Source: Lachnospiraceae bacterium (GTDB lineage: Bacteria; Bacillota; Clostridia; Lachnospirales; Lachnospiraceae). Taken from it: DNA of 32,476 bases. Location of the stretch: contig JAQXVT010000002.1 of the NCBI GenBank assembly GCA_029225065.1, positions 1 through 32,476 of the forward strand. The letters run 5' to 3'. Numbering within the stretch: the first letter of the stretch is position 1; the number at the start of each line of letters is the position of its first letter. This document shows, one piece after another, positions 1 through 8,020 of the stretch. A model generated the notes under the pieces. It was not told the DNA's origin, ran no database searches, and saw only the letters and a program-made list of their open reading frames with translations. Both the position numbers and the translations under genes were made by a program.

Positions 1-237
1 CCGGAGGGCAATGTGCTGACTGAGGTGCTTGGAACGATCGGCAATTTCTTCCGAAATCTGTTGAACGATACAATCCGAAGAAAACAGCCGGTGCAGCGCG
101 ATTACGTCCATTATCTGGCAGTAAAGCGGGAGGAATTGAAAGAAAACAATGTGGTGATTGGCCGAAGCCTTTCGTTTGCACTGCTGCTTCTGTGCATCGG
201 ATTTATGCTGACGCTGTATTACCTGATCTGGTGGTAA
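1..237 (+). CDS. C-terminal part of an unknown membrane protein (5' end outside window)
   Basis: The reading frame is open to the left edge of the window, so this is probably the tail of a longer gene; a GTG at 13 could also start a 74-residue protein, but no convincing ribosome site can be judged from the few bases available. The visible tail has a basic, hydrophilic stretch (around KREELKENN) followed by one C-terminal hydrophobic helix of about 20 residues ending in LYYLIWW just before the TAA stop. That architecture suggests a membrane-anchored or multi-pass membrane protein. I do not recognise the family and assign no function. Confidence 0.55.
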   Translation, partial: PEGNVLTEVLGTIGNFFRNLLNDTIRRKQPVQRDYVHYLAVKREELKENNVVIGRSLSFALLLLCIGFMLTLYYLIWW

Positions 238-243
238 AAGTGG

Positions 244-287
244 CCTGTCCAAAGTCAACCTTCAGCTTTGCACTTTTTCTGGACAGG
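244..287. other. Inverted repeat / stem-loop downstream of the first gene
   Basis: CCTGTCCA (244-251) and TGGACAGG (280-287) form perfect 8-bp arms, extended inward by AAGT/ACTT. There is no clean T-run on either strand, so it is not a textbook terminator; it may be a terminator of the upstream gene, an mRNA 3' end or an operator. Confidence 0.4.
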
Positions 288-321
288 AGGAAAGCATACA
301 CACTTAGATGAAAAATAGATA

Positions 322-351
322 TGGAAAGCGTCTCTTTTTCTGTGATATGAT
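322..351 (+). promoter_or_regulatory. Candidate promoter of the MATE exporter, flanked by a 13-bp inverted repeat
   Basis: TGGAAA (322-327), an 18-bp spacer and TATGAT (346-351), the latter preceded by TGA as an extended -10. A 13-bp inverted repeat with one mismatch (325-337 and 369-381) encloses the -10 region. Because the left arm lies upstream of the expected start of transcription it is more likely a DNA operator than an RNA hairpin. Confidence 0.45.
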
Positions 352-411
352 ATATCTGCAGAACAGTGAAAGAGGCGCTTTATTTTGCAAGAAGGGGGAA
401 GAAAGTGCAGC

Positions 412-1851
412 ATGAAAAAAACGAAAGTTTCAAAGAAAACAAAAGAAGCTGCTTTCGCACAGGCAGCGAATCGCGGAGGGCATAAGGAAGCAGAAAACAG
501 GAAGCAGCAGACGGATAAGGGAATCGGCCTTGGAGGTGTCCTGAAAATCGCCTGGCCGGCTGTATTTGAATCCTTTTTTATTTCGCTGGCCGGTATGATC
601 GACACGCTGATGGTGAGCAGCATCGGCCCGGAGGCAGTGGCTGCGGTTGGTCTTACGACACAGCCGAAATTTCTTGGGCTTGCCGTCTTTATTGCTATGA
701 ATGTGGCGGTCGCTGCGATCGTGGCGAGAAGAAAGGGAGAGCGGAATCAGACAAAGGCAAACGAGACGCTTGTAAACGCGCTGCTTCTGACAGTCCTTGC
801 AGGAATCGTGCTCAGTGCTGCCTGTGTTTGGCTTGCCGATACCATCATGCATCTGTGTGGATCAGCGGATGAGACACATGGCATGGCAGTCGAATATTTC
901 CAGATTATCATGGGTTGTATGATGTTCAATGTTATTTCCATGGTCATCAATGCGGCACAGCGAGGTGCCGGAAACACAAAGATTGCGATGTACACGAATA
1001 CGATTTCAAACGTGATCAATATCATCGGAAATTATCTTCTGATCGGTGGCCATTTTGGGTTTCCTGCGCTTGGCATCCGTGGGGCAGCGATTGCGACAGT
1101 GTTCGGTACCGTGATTGCCTGTGTGATCAGCATTCTTTCTCTGTTTCGAAAGGATTCGTTCCTGAGCCTGCCGCTTGTTTTGAAGGAAAGGCTGTGGAAA
1201 CGGCTGGATTCGGTCGGCGTGATCTGCCGTCTTGCAGTCAGTACGTTTGTGGAGCAGGTGCTGATGCGAATCGGTTTTATGTCGACTTCAATCATGGCGG
1301 CTGATATGGGAACGGCAGCGCTTGCTGCGCATCAGGTCGGCATGAACGCCCTGAGCCTTTCATTTTCGCTTGGAGATGGCATGCAGGCAGCAGCTGTTTC
1401 TCTGATCGGCCAGAAGCTCGGAGAAAAAAAGCCGCAGGAGGCAAAAGCCTGCGGTCTGCTGTGTGAGAAGATCGGAATTATTATGGCGGTTTTGATGTCC
1501 GTCTTTTATCTTCTGTTTGGCCGGACACTTTACGGAATGTTTTTCCGTGAGGAGGAAATCATCGCAATCGGTGTGGGGATTGCGCGAACGATCACGATCA
1601 TTGTCCTGTTCCAGATCTGCCAGGTTATCTTTACCGGCTGTCTTCGGGGAGCAGGTGATGTGGTCTACACAATGATCAGTTCCTGCATCAGCGTAACGTT
1701 CATTCGTACTATCGTTTCCTACGTTTGCTGCTATGTATTTGGGTTTGGCATTTACGGAATCTGGATGGGAATCGTTGCCGACCAGTTTTGCCGGCTGGTG
1801 CTTAGTTCCCTGCGGTTTTTAAGCGGAAAGTGGACCAGGATAAAAATTTAA
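412..1851 (+). CDS. MATE family multidrug/cation antiporter
   Basis: A 479-residue polytopic membrane protein of the multidrug and toxic compound extrusion (MATE) family, expected to export cationic drugs or metabolites using a Na+ or H+ gradient. The first 40 or so residues are very basic and hydrophilic (cytoplasmic), then about twelve hydrophobic helices follow in two halves. Family-typical features are the segment GGVLKIAWPAVFESFF, the NAAQRGAGNTKIAMYTN segment in the first half, and its second-half counterpart CLRGAGDVVYTM. The ATG at 412 is preferred over the in-frame TTG at 385 because a GGGGGAAG ribosome site lies just upstream of it. It is transcribed alone and ends close to the convergent ABC operon. 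Substrate cannot be told from sequence. Confidence 0.88.
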   Translation: MKKTKVSKKTKEAAFAQAANRGGHKEAENRKQQTDKGIGLGGVLKIAWPAVFESFFISLAGMIDTLMVSSIGPEAVAAVGLTTQPKFLGLAVFIAMNVAVAAIVARRKGERNQTKANETLVNALLLTVLAGIVLSAACVWLADTIMHLCGSADETHGMAVEYFQIIMGCMMFNVISMVINAAQRGAGNTKIAMYTNTISNVINIIGNYLLIGGHFGFPALGIRGAAIATVFGTVIACVISILSLFRKDSFLSLPLVLKERLWKRLDSVGVICRLAVSTFVEQVLMRIGFMSTSIMAADMGTAALAAHQVGMNALSLSFSLGDGMQAAAVSLIGQKLGEKKPQEAKACGLLCEKIGIIMAVLMSVFYLLFGRTLYGMFFREEEIIAIGVGIARTITIIVLFQICQVIFTGCLRGAGDVVYTMISSCISVTFIRTIVSYVCCYVFGFGIYGIWMGIVADQFCRLVLSSLRFLSGKWTRIKI

Positions 1852-1905
1852 CCGGGCAGGAAAGCCCCCTGCGGGTGGGGAATTGTTATGTTGACAGATA
1901 GGAAG

Positions 1906-1949
1906 GATAAAAAATAAGTCTCCCGAAAGAAAGGAGACTTATTTTTATC
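1906..1949. terminator. Bidirectional terminator between MATE gene and ABC operon
   Basis: A hairpin with arms AAAAATAAGTCTCC and GGAGACTTATTTTT around a 9-base loop, A-rich on one side and T-rich on the other, so it can end transcription from both directions. The TAA stop of the minus-strand permease (1945-1947) lies inside the T-rich arm. Confidence 0.8.
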
Positions 1950-2763
1950 CCTTGACAGCCCCGGACGTCAGTCCCTGGATGATATATTTCTGTGCGAACA
2001 GGTAAACAAGAAGAACTGGAAGGGCAGTGAGCATGATATCGGCACATACCAGGTTCCAGGACTTCTGATACTGTCCAAAGAAATTGTAGACGGACAGGGT
2101 AACCGGCATTTTGTCAGAGCCGTTCAGAAAATAGATTGCCATAGTAAAGTCGTTCCAGGTATTTAAGAAATTCAGGATGAATAACGTGGAAGCGACCGGT
2201 TTTAAAAGCGGAAGTATTACTTTCAGAAAAAGCTTTCCTGAGCTGCAACCGTCGATTACGGCCGCTTCATCGAGCTCTCGCGGAATGCCGGACATAAAGC
2301 CGTGCGCGATGAAAACGGAGAGTGGAAGACCAATTGCTGCATACAGAAGATAAATACCGGTTCTTGTATTCATCAGGTGTAGACCGACCATTACTTTCAT
2401 CAAGGCAATGTTATTGAGTGGCAGGGCAATGCCGATGATCAGTACATAATAGAGAATGCGGTAGAGACGACTGGCGCGCCTCTGCAGAACAAAGGCACAG
2501 GGAAGTGTCACAGCGAGCAGAATCAAAGTACTGATCAATGCGTAACTGAAGCTGTTTCGAAATCCGATCAGAAGATTACCGCGCTTTATTACATCAAGAT
2601 AGTTCGAAAATTCCCAGACGGAGGGAAGATGAAAATCCATGCTGTTGGATTCTCTGACATTTTTAAAGGAATTCAGCGCAATAATAATAATTGGTACAAC
2701 GATGATTGCAGAAAAAATCCAGGCAACCAGATTCTGGAGAATGGTTTGAAGCTTTCTTTTCAC
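1945..2763 (-). CDS. Carbohydrate ABC transporter permease, MalG/UgpE type
   Basis: A 272-residue inner-membrane subunit of a CUT1-type sugar ABC importer. It has six predicted helices and the conserved cytoplasmic EAA loop that contacts the ATPase, visible as ELDEAAVIDGCSSGKLF followed by LPLLKP. The start codon is GTG, overlapping the TGA stop of the upstream permease in a GTGA arrangement, which implies translational coupling and equal stoichiometry of the two permeases. It is the last gene of the minus-strand operon. The sugar is unknown; the neighbouring YesM/YesN-type regulators fit an oligosaccharide or plant-glycan breakdown product. No ATPase gene is nearby, so a shared MsmK/MalK-type ATPase encoded elsewhere is inferred. 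Confidence 0.9.
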   Translation of the reverse strand: MKRKLQTILQNLVAWIFSAIIVVPIIIIALNSFKNVRESNSMDFHLPSVWEFSNYLDVIKRGNLLIGFRNSFSYALISTLILLAVTLPCAFVLQRRASRLYRILYYVLIIGIALPLNNIALMKVMVGLHLMNTRTGIYLLYAAIGLPLSVFIAHGFMSGIPRELDEAAVIDGCSSGKLFLKVILPLLKPVASTLFILNFLNTWNDFTMAIYFLNGSDKMPVTLSVYNFFGQYQKSWNLVCADIMLTALPVLLVYLFAQKYIIQGLTSGAVKG

Positions 2764-3638
2764 TGATTATCCTCCTTTTTTCCCATAAAACGAACAATAA
2801 AGAGTGCAATGATAACGGTGACACAGGCAAGAATTGAAGAAAGTGTCGTTCCCATTGCGTAATTTCCTTTTGAAAAATTCATAAATGTGGCTGTATTGAT
2901 GACATCGGTTGCATTTCCCGGACCGCCGTTTGTCAGTACATAAACGATGTCGAAGACGCGGAGTCCATAGGTAATACTAAGAACGAGATTTACGGTAAGG
3001 GTTGGAAGCAGACTCGGAATGGTGATATGGAGCAGCTTTGCCCAGAACCCAGCCCCGTCAATGGAGGCAGATTCATAATAAATCAGAGGAATATTCTGGA
3101 TCCCCGCAATAAAGATAACCATTGCGTATCCGGCACCGCGCCAGGCATCGACCGCGATAATGGAGCCGAAGGCTGTATCAATGCTTCCAAGCCAGTCGTG
3201 GGCAAGAAAGGAAAGATGACAGTTACGCAGGAGCGTATTAATGAATCCGGTAGAAGGATGAAGCATTGCTTTGAAGGTGATACCGATGATCAGTACGGAA
3301 AAAACCTGAGGAGCAAATGCAATGGTACGATGAAGGTTGCGAAGACGGATACGGGAGCTAGTGAAAAGAATCGCCAGCGCCAGACCGAGAGCAAGCTTTA
3401 TAATAGCAGAAAAAAGGGTGAAAAAAATCGTATTTTTGATATAGCCGAGGTATTTTTCACCACCGGAAAATACCTTAATGTAGTTTTTCCATCCGACAAA
3501 ATGGAGCTCCGAGGAGTAGCGGCTCCAGTCTGTGAAAGAATAAGCAATTCCTAAAAAAGAAGGAAGCAGATACAAAGCAGTGATAAGGAGCAGAGCCGGA
3601 AGGATAAAATATCCAGGATAAATTTTAGATCGTTTCAT
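2760..3638 (-). CDS. Carbohydrate ABC transporter permease, MalF/UgpA type
   Basis: A 292-residue membrane subunit that pairs with the downstream MalG-type permease in a CUT1 sugar importer. Six hydrophobic helices are visible, beginning with the N-terminal PGYFILPALLLITALYLLP, and the EAA loop reads YYESASIDGAGFWAKLLHI followed by IPSLLP. Its ATG follows a GGAGAACC-type ribosome site at about 3641-3648. It is separated from the upstream binding-protein gene by 74 bases that contain a strong hairpin without a T-run, consistent with the binding protein being made in excess over the permeases. Confidence 0.9.
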   Translation of the reverse strand: MKRSKIYPGYFILPALLLITALYLLPSFLGIAYSFTDWSRYSSELHFVGWKNYIKVFSGGEKYLGYIKNTIFFTLFSAIIKLALGLALAILFTSSRIRLRNLHRTIAFAPQVFSVLIIGITFKAMLHPSTGFINTLLRNCHLSFLAHDWLGSIDTAFGSIIAVDAWRGAGYAMVIFIAGIQNIPLIYYESASIDGAGFWAKLLHITIPSLLPTLTVNLVLSITYGLRVFDIVYVLTNGGPGNATDVINTATFMNFSKGNYAMGTTLSSILACVTVIIALFIVRFMGKKEDNQ

Positions 3639-3657
3639 AAAGGTTCTCCTTTAGTAA

Positions 3658-3685
3658 TACAGGCTCATTTTTCAATGAGCCTGTA
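3658..3685 (-). other. Intercistronic stem-loop between binding protein and permeases
   Basis: A perfect 12-bp stem (3658-3669 with 3674-3685) and a 4-base loop. On the transcribed minus strand no U-run follows, so it probably marks an RNA processing or 3'-end stabilising structure, or a leaky attenuator, rather than a full terminator. Such hairpins are common after binding-protein genes in ABC operons. Confidence 0.65.
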
Positions 3686-3712
3686 AGTAGAATCAAATGA
3701 GATGTGAAAGCA

Positions 3713-4996
3713 TTAACCTACCCAGTAAGGATCCTGCTGAAGCTCGCCCTGCTCATCCATGATATCAGCAATCTGCTGCAGACATTCTTCCGGTGTCAGC
3801 TGATCCAGGAACATGGAGGCCATCAGCTTTTCAATTTCAAAGCACTGTCCGCCAACAAATTTGACACCACTTTGAAGAACAACTGAGGTATCAAAGTTGC
3901 TAATATAGTCCTGCAATTCTTCCGGATACTTGCTGTCGATTTCCGGCCAGCATACAGAATAGATCTGTGTTTCTCCGTCGAGGTATTCCTGAAGCTTTTC
4001 AGGAGAAGCAAGATAATCAAAGAAGGCCTTTGCTTCGTCGATGTGTTCGCTGTTCTTGTTGATAAAGAGACCGTTCTGAGTCGGTGTAATGCCGAGGGTA
4101 TCATTGTCACCCCACGGAAGAAGGAAGTAACCGATCTTGCCTTCCATTTCCGGATAGCTGTCAAGTAACTGCTGCTCCCAGCCGTTTGATTCGAAGGTCA
4201 TGGCAACAGAACCGTCCGCAATCGCGCCGAAATCGTTTGTGATGCTGTTGGACATATAATCCGGGCCATAGAAACCGGACTGAGCAAAATCCTGCATCTG
4301 TTCCAAAACAGTAAGCATGGATTTGACATCCGTTACTTTTATCTGATTGGTATTCAGTTTTTCGTAGAGATCCTGCACCTCTTTCTGGTAAACACCGGCC
4401 ACCTCATACCACATCAGGCCGTGATGCCAGCCTTCCTGAACTGCCTCATAAACAGGAGTTACACCGTTATCATAGAGTGTCTGGCAGATCGCGCGGAACT
4501 CTTCGAAATTGGTCGGTGGTGTGAGGTTGTACTGTGCAAAGACATCTTTATTGTAATAATAGAGCCAGAATTTTGGACCCTTAAAAGAAATGCCGTAAAG
4601 ATTCCCGTCTACGGTAAGATCATTTCGTACATTTTCTTCAAGGCGGTCAGCCCATGCTGCATCGTCGAGCGGAACACAGTTTTCTACTGGGTTGATACGG
4701 TCAATGATACTAAGACCGTCTGCATCGGACCAGATGATATCCGGAGCTTCTCCTACACTGAGTTTTGTGCGGAGTACATCGGACCACTGATCATCTGGAG
4801 TTACCTGAATATCGATGTGAACACCGCTTTCTTCCTCGTATTCCTCACACAGCTGCTCAAAAATACCGGAAGCAGGAAGCTGGCTTTGTGAACAGCCAAG
4901 CGTCAGGGTAATGGAATCATCAGCAAGTGCAGACTGTGCCATTCCTGCAGCAAAAATAAGAGAAAGAAGAACAGATGTATATTTTTTGAATTTCAT
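3713..4996 (-). CDS. Extracellular sugar-binding protein of the ABC importer
   Basis: A 427-residue secreted solute-binding protein (SBP_bac_1-like) that delivers a sugar to the two downstream permeases. The N-terminus is a classic signal peptide: basic MKFKKY, a hydrophobic core, then SALADDS with a likely signal peptidase I site after ALA. There is no lipobox cysteine, which is unusual for a Gram-positive binding protein. The ATG at 4996 is chosen because GGGAGGT sits just upstream; in-frame codons back to 5071 form an implausible extension. The mature part has typical features such as NGLFINKNSEHIDEAKAFFDYL near the C-terminus. It is the first gene of the operon and divergent from the sensor kinase gene. 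Confidence 0.88.
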   Translation of the reverse strand: MKFKKYTSVLLSLIFAAGMAQSALADDSITLTLGCSQSQLPASGIFEQLCEEYEEESGVHIDIQVTPDDQWSDVLRTKLSVGEAPDIIWSDADGLSIIDRINPVENCVPLDDAAWADRLEENVRNDLTVDGNLYGISFKGPKFWLYYYNKDVFAQYNLTPPTNFEEFRAICQTLYDNGVTPVYEAVQEGWHHGLMWYEVAGVYQKEVQDLYEKLNTNQIKVTDVKSMLTVLEQMQDFAQSGFYGPDYMSNSITNDFGAIADGSVAMTFESNGWEQQLLDSYPEMEGKIGYFLLPWGDNDTLGITPTQNGLFINKNSEHIDEAKAFFDYLASPEKLQEYLDGETQIYSVCWPEIDSKYPEELQDYISNFDTSVVLQSGVKFVGGQCFEIEKLMASMFLDQLTPEECLQQIADIMDEQGELQQDPYWVG

Positions 4997-5023
4997 AAGA
5001 ACCTCCCATGTAAAAGAAATATG

Positions 5024-5069
5024 GCAATTCAAAAGAATACTTGTCACGATAAATAATACTTTGAATTGC
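5024..5069. promoter_or_regulatory. Inverted repeat in the binding-protein leader
   Basis: GCAATTCAAA (5024-5033) and TTTGAATTGC (5060-5069) are perfect 10-bp inverted arms 26 bp apart, just upstream of the binding-protein ribosome site. They could be an operator or a leader hairpin. The rest of the 206-bp divergent region is AT-rich and holds the promoters of both operons. Confidence 0.45.
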
Positions 5070-5146
5070 AATTATAAGAATAATACAAGAAAGTGATGCG
5101 CATCTACTTGATATTTAAATTATAACATGGCAAAATAAATAAGGAA

Positions 5147-5178
5147 TGGACAAAATATGGGAATGATTTGGACAAAAT
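5147..5178. promoter_or_regulatory. Direct repeats TGGACAAAAT, 22 bp apart, upstream of the sensor kinase
   Basis: TGGACAAAAT occurs at 5147-5156 and again at 5169-5178, a spacing of two helical turns, in the control region between the divergent transporter and regulator operons. Direct repeats on one face of the helix are typical of AraC-type activator sites, so the YesN-like regulator encoded at 7049 is a plausible binder. This is inference. Confidence 0.45.
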
Positions 5179-5202
5179 CATGATAAAAGGGGATAGAGAA
5201 AA

Positions 5203-7077
5203 ATGAAAAGTTCAAAAAACAGGCTATTGAAAGAAAAAATCAAGCATGCAGTCTCACCGTTTTATACAATCCATGCAAGACTATTCTGGGGATATTCTGT
5301 ATTATTTCTGAGCATTTTTTTGATTCTGGAGTTTGTGATTTATGCGTACAACTATAAAAACAGTGAGACATTGCTGATGGAGCAGCAGAAAAATACGTGT
5401 CTCTCGATTGACAGCGTGATCAGTCAGAAATTAAATTCAATGGATGCGTATAATAAAAATGCACTGCATTCTCTGGAACTGAAGGGCTATCTGATCCGCC
5501 ATGCGCAGCTTTTAAAGAAGGAAAGCAGTGGAAATGAGCTGTATTTAAATGCCAGATATTGTACAGATAAGCTCACGGAGTTGCGCGGCTATAACCAGGA
5601 AATCGCCCAGATCAATGTGTATGATCAAAATATGAACGTGCTTGGCAGCGGGGAATATTCTGGATATCATATGGCGGATGCTTCAAAAATTATCTGGCGG
5701 AAGGAAATAGAGCAGCAGAAAAGTGCGCGTAGTTCTATTACAGCGATTCATCAGTTTGAATGGCTGAAAGACTATCCGGAAAATACACGCAAGATTTCTG
5801 TGATACGAAGCTTGAACAATTTAGGTGCGTTTTCTTACGGATATGTGGAAACCGCGGAGGATTACGGAGATTTTTTTGCATATGTCGATACAGTAAAAGC
5901 TGATTTAGAGGAAGTATATATTTATAATGAAAATAATCAATGTGTTTATCCGTACCGAGAATCGGAGCAAAGTGAGACTTCCATGGAATTACTTACTGAT
6001 ACAGGAAAGCTGGGAGAAGAAACAAGCGGAAAATCGGGCAGTTCTTTGTTTACCAGAATTCGAAATGAAGAGAACGGATGGAACATTATCCTGCTACAGC
6101 CAATTGAGGTGCTTACAGATCGAATGGTAAAGCTGCAGAAGATGCTGGCGCTTGCTATTGTTCTTTCCATTTTTATCGTATTTGTGCTTTCGTTTTTCTT
6201 AAGTGAGATTTTGTCAAAACCACTTAGAGAATTGGACGCGGCTCTGAAAAAAATGAACATAGGTGATTCTGACCTGGAGGTGCCAAAAGAGATTCATATT
6301 GAAAGCTCACTCGATGAGATACAGAGAATTACAGGAGCACTGAACCGGATGCAGAAGCGAATTGTAAAATCAGTGAATGAACTGCTGAAAGCGAACACTG
6401 AGCAGGTGCAGGCTCAGATGCTGGCAATTCAGAACCAGATGAATCCACATTTTCTCTATAATAATCTGACAACAATCTCAATTATGGCGGAAGAAAATAT
6501 GAATGACAAAATCGTCTGCATGTGCCAGGATGTCACTTCTATGCTGCGTTATATCTCTGCTTCCGAGCGGAAAGGTGTTACACTTGGTGAGGAGCTGGAG
6601 CATACCATGTGCTATTTTAATTGTCTGAAAATCCGATATGAGGAACTGATTTCTCTGGAGGTAAAGCTGCCGGAAGCAATGAAACAGATTGTTGTGCCCA
6701 AGCTGATTCTGCAGCCGCTTGTGGAAAATATAGCAAAATATGGGCTGAACAGTGATCCACCATGGAAGATTCAGATCAGAGGGGAGGAGACGGACGAAAA
6801 ATGGTGGATCAGTGTGGAAGACAGCGGTACCGGATTTGAAGAGACCGCACTGGAAACACTGAAGAAAAAAATGCGGGAATTTGATGAGACGGACAAGATT
6901 CCCAAAATGCAGATCAATGGAATGGGAGTCCTTAACATTTATATACGAATGGTTCTGTTTTTCGGAAGAAATCGGATCTTTGAGATTGTGAGCCAAAAAG
7001 ACGGAAGCAAAATCATACTTGGAGCAAGAAAAAGGGAGGAAGAAAAAGATGCTGCGGTGCGCGGTAGTGGAAGATGA
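5203..7077 (+). CDS. Sensor histidine kinase, YesM/LytS-type (His_kinase family)
   Basis: A 624-residue membrane sensor. A first transmembrane helix lies at about residues 27-49, followed by a roughly 260-residue extracellular sensor region (probably Cache-like), a second helix at about 314-336, a HAMP-like linker, and a kinase core. The phospho-acceptor histidine is H416 in the motif MNPHFLYNN characteristic of the YesM group, followed by an ATPase N-box (LVENIAKYGLN) and a glycine box (DSGTGFEE). The kinase presumably senses an extracellular sugar or the loaded binding protein and phosphorylates the regulator encoded next, whose start overlaps its end by 29 bp. AAAGGGG upstream of the ATG serves as ribosome site. 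Confidence 0.92.
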   Translation: MKSSKNRLLKEKIKHAVSPFYTIHARLFWGYSVLFLSIFLILEFVIYAYNYKNSETLLMEQQKNTCLSIDSVISQKLNSMDAYNKNALHSLELKGYLIRHAQLLKKESSGNELYLNARYCTDKLTELRGYNQEIAQINVYDQNMNVLGSGEYSGYHMADASKIIWRKEIEQQKSARSSITAIHQFEWLKDYPENTRKISVIRSLNNLGAFSYGYVETAEDYGDFFAYVDTVKADLEEVYIYNENNQCVYPYRESEQSETSMELLTDTGKLGEETSGKSGSSLFTRIRNEENGWNIILLQPIEVLTDRMVKLQKMLALAIVLSIFIVFVLSFFLSEILSKPLRELDAALKKMNIGDSDLEVPKEIHIESSLDEIQRITGALNRMQKRIVKSVNELLKANTEQVQAQMLAIQNQMNPHFLYNNLTTISIMAEENMNDKIVCMCQDVTSMLRYISASERKGVTLGEELEHTMCYFNCLKIRYEELISLEVKLPEAMKQIVVPKLILQPLVENIAKYGLNSDPPWKIQIRGEETDEKWWISVEDSGTGFEETALETLKKKMREFDETDKIPKMQINGMGVLNIYIRMVLFFGRNRIFEIVSQKDGSKIILGARKREEEKDAAVRGSGR

Positions 7078-7852
7078 AATTCTGATCCGAAAGAATATGA
7101 TAAAAAAAATAAAAGCATGTGGAAGCGATATTGAAATCACGTGGGAGGCCGGAAACGGCAGAGATGCACTTGCTTACATCCGAAAACGGAAGGTGGACCT
7201 GGTCGTGACGGATATTCAGATGCCAATTCTGGACGGGCTTTCTCTTGCAAAATCGCTGTCAGAAGAATTTCCGGAAATTATAGTGGTGATTGTAAGCGGA
7301 TTTGACAATTTTACGTATGCACAGCAGGCGATCCGCTATCACGTCTTTGATTACCTGCTCAAGCCTGTACAGACAGAATTACTGACCGAGACAATCAACG
7401 GAGTCCGTGTCAGAGTACAGGTGAGGGAGCAGACCGCGCAGGAAAGTCTGGTGGAACGGGAGAAGCAGATCACGGGAAAGATGCCTGAAACAGAGGAAGA
7501 AACCGGAAATGAAACAGAACAGGAGGCTGGAATCCGCGCGATCCAGCGTTATATCCAGGAACATTATACAGAAGATATTCAGATCGCAGAGTTGGCAGAA
7601 AAATTTCACTTCTCCAGTTCCTATATAGGCAGCGCATTTAAAAAGCAAATGGGAATTACGCCGCTTCAGTACCTGATCTATCTTCGCATCAACGAGGCCA
7701 AGCGTCTTCTGCTGAAATATCCGGAGCGTCCGGTTGCGGAAATCGGCCAGCAGGTCGGCTATGAGGACCCTTATTATTTCAGCCGGATATTCAAAAAGCA
7801 GACGGGAATTTCACCGAGCTCGTATCATGCAAAAAAGAAGGAAGAGATTTGA
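7049..7852 (+). CDS. Response regulator with AraC-type DNA-binding domain (YesN-like)
   Basis: A 267-residue two-component regulator. Residues 1-120 form a receiver with the acidic pair E8/D9, phospho-acceptor D55 (VVTDIQMP) and conserved K105 (DYLLKP). After a glutamate-rich linker, two helix-turn-helix units of the AraC/XylS type span the last 100 residues, including IAELAEKFHFSSSYIGSAFK and VGYEDPYYFSRIFKKQTGISP. ATG 7049 follows GGGAGGA; the in-frame TTG at 7019 adds ten unlikely residues. It overlaps the kinase gene by 29 bp, implying coupled translation. Its likely targets are the divergent sugar-transport promoters. Confidence 0.92.
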   Translation: MLRCAVVEDEILIRKNMIKKIKACGSDIEITWEAGNGRDALAYIRKRKVDLVVTDIQMPILDGLSLAKSLSEEFPEIIVVIVSGFDNFTYAQQAIRYHVFDYLLKPVQTELLTETINGVRVRVQVREQTAQESLVEREKQITGKMPETEEETGNETEQEAGIRAIQRYIQEHYTEDIQIAELAEKFHFSSSYIGSAFKKQMGITPLQYLIYLRINEAKRLLLKYPERPVAEIGQQVGYEDPYYFSRIFKKQTGISPSSYHAKKKEEI

Positions 7853-7889
7853 GCAGAAAATATCATCAAAACGAAAAATAAAACTATGC

Positions 7890-7942
7890 TACCGTGGATT
7901 TTTGATATGTACTGATCTATCATGCGATCCACGGTATTTTTT
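7890..7942 (+). terminator. Rho-independent terminator of the kinase/regulator operon
   Basis: TACCGTGGAT (7890-7899) pairs with ATCCACGGTA (7927-7936), followed by TTTTTTC. The large loop holds a second small stem (TGATA/TATCA). Confidence 0.8.
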
Positions 7943-7943
7943 C

Positions 7944-8006
7944 TTGACAAATATAAAGTATTATAATATTATACGACATATAATATAAAAGAAAAAATAA
8001 TATTAT
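7944..8006 (+). promoter_or_regulatory. PadR operon promoter with repeated AT palindromes
   Basis: TTGACA (7944-7949), 17 bp, TATTAT (7967-7972). The palindrome ATAATATTAT overlaps the -10 (7963-7972) and occurs again at 7997-8006 just before the ribosome site. PadR proteins bind AT-rich inverted repeats and usually repress their own operons, so these are candidate operators. Confidence 0.6.
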
Positions 8007-8020
8007 AAGGAGATCAATAA

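Noticed and set aside
430-852. Long minus-strand ORF opposite the MATE gene
   Set aside because: It is a shadow frame of a clear membrane transporter, with no ribosome site and no recognisable protein features.
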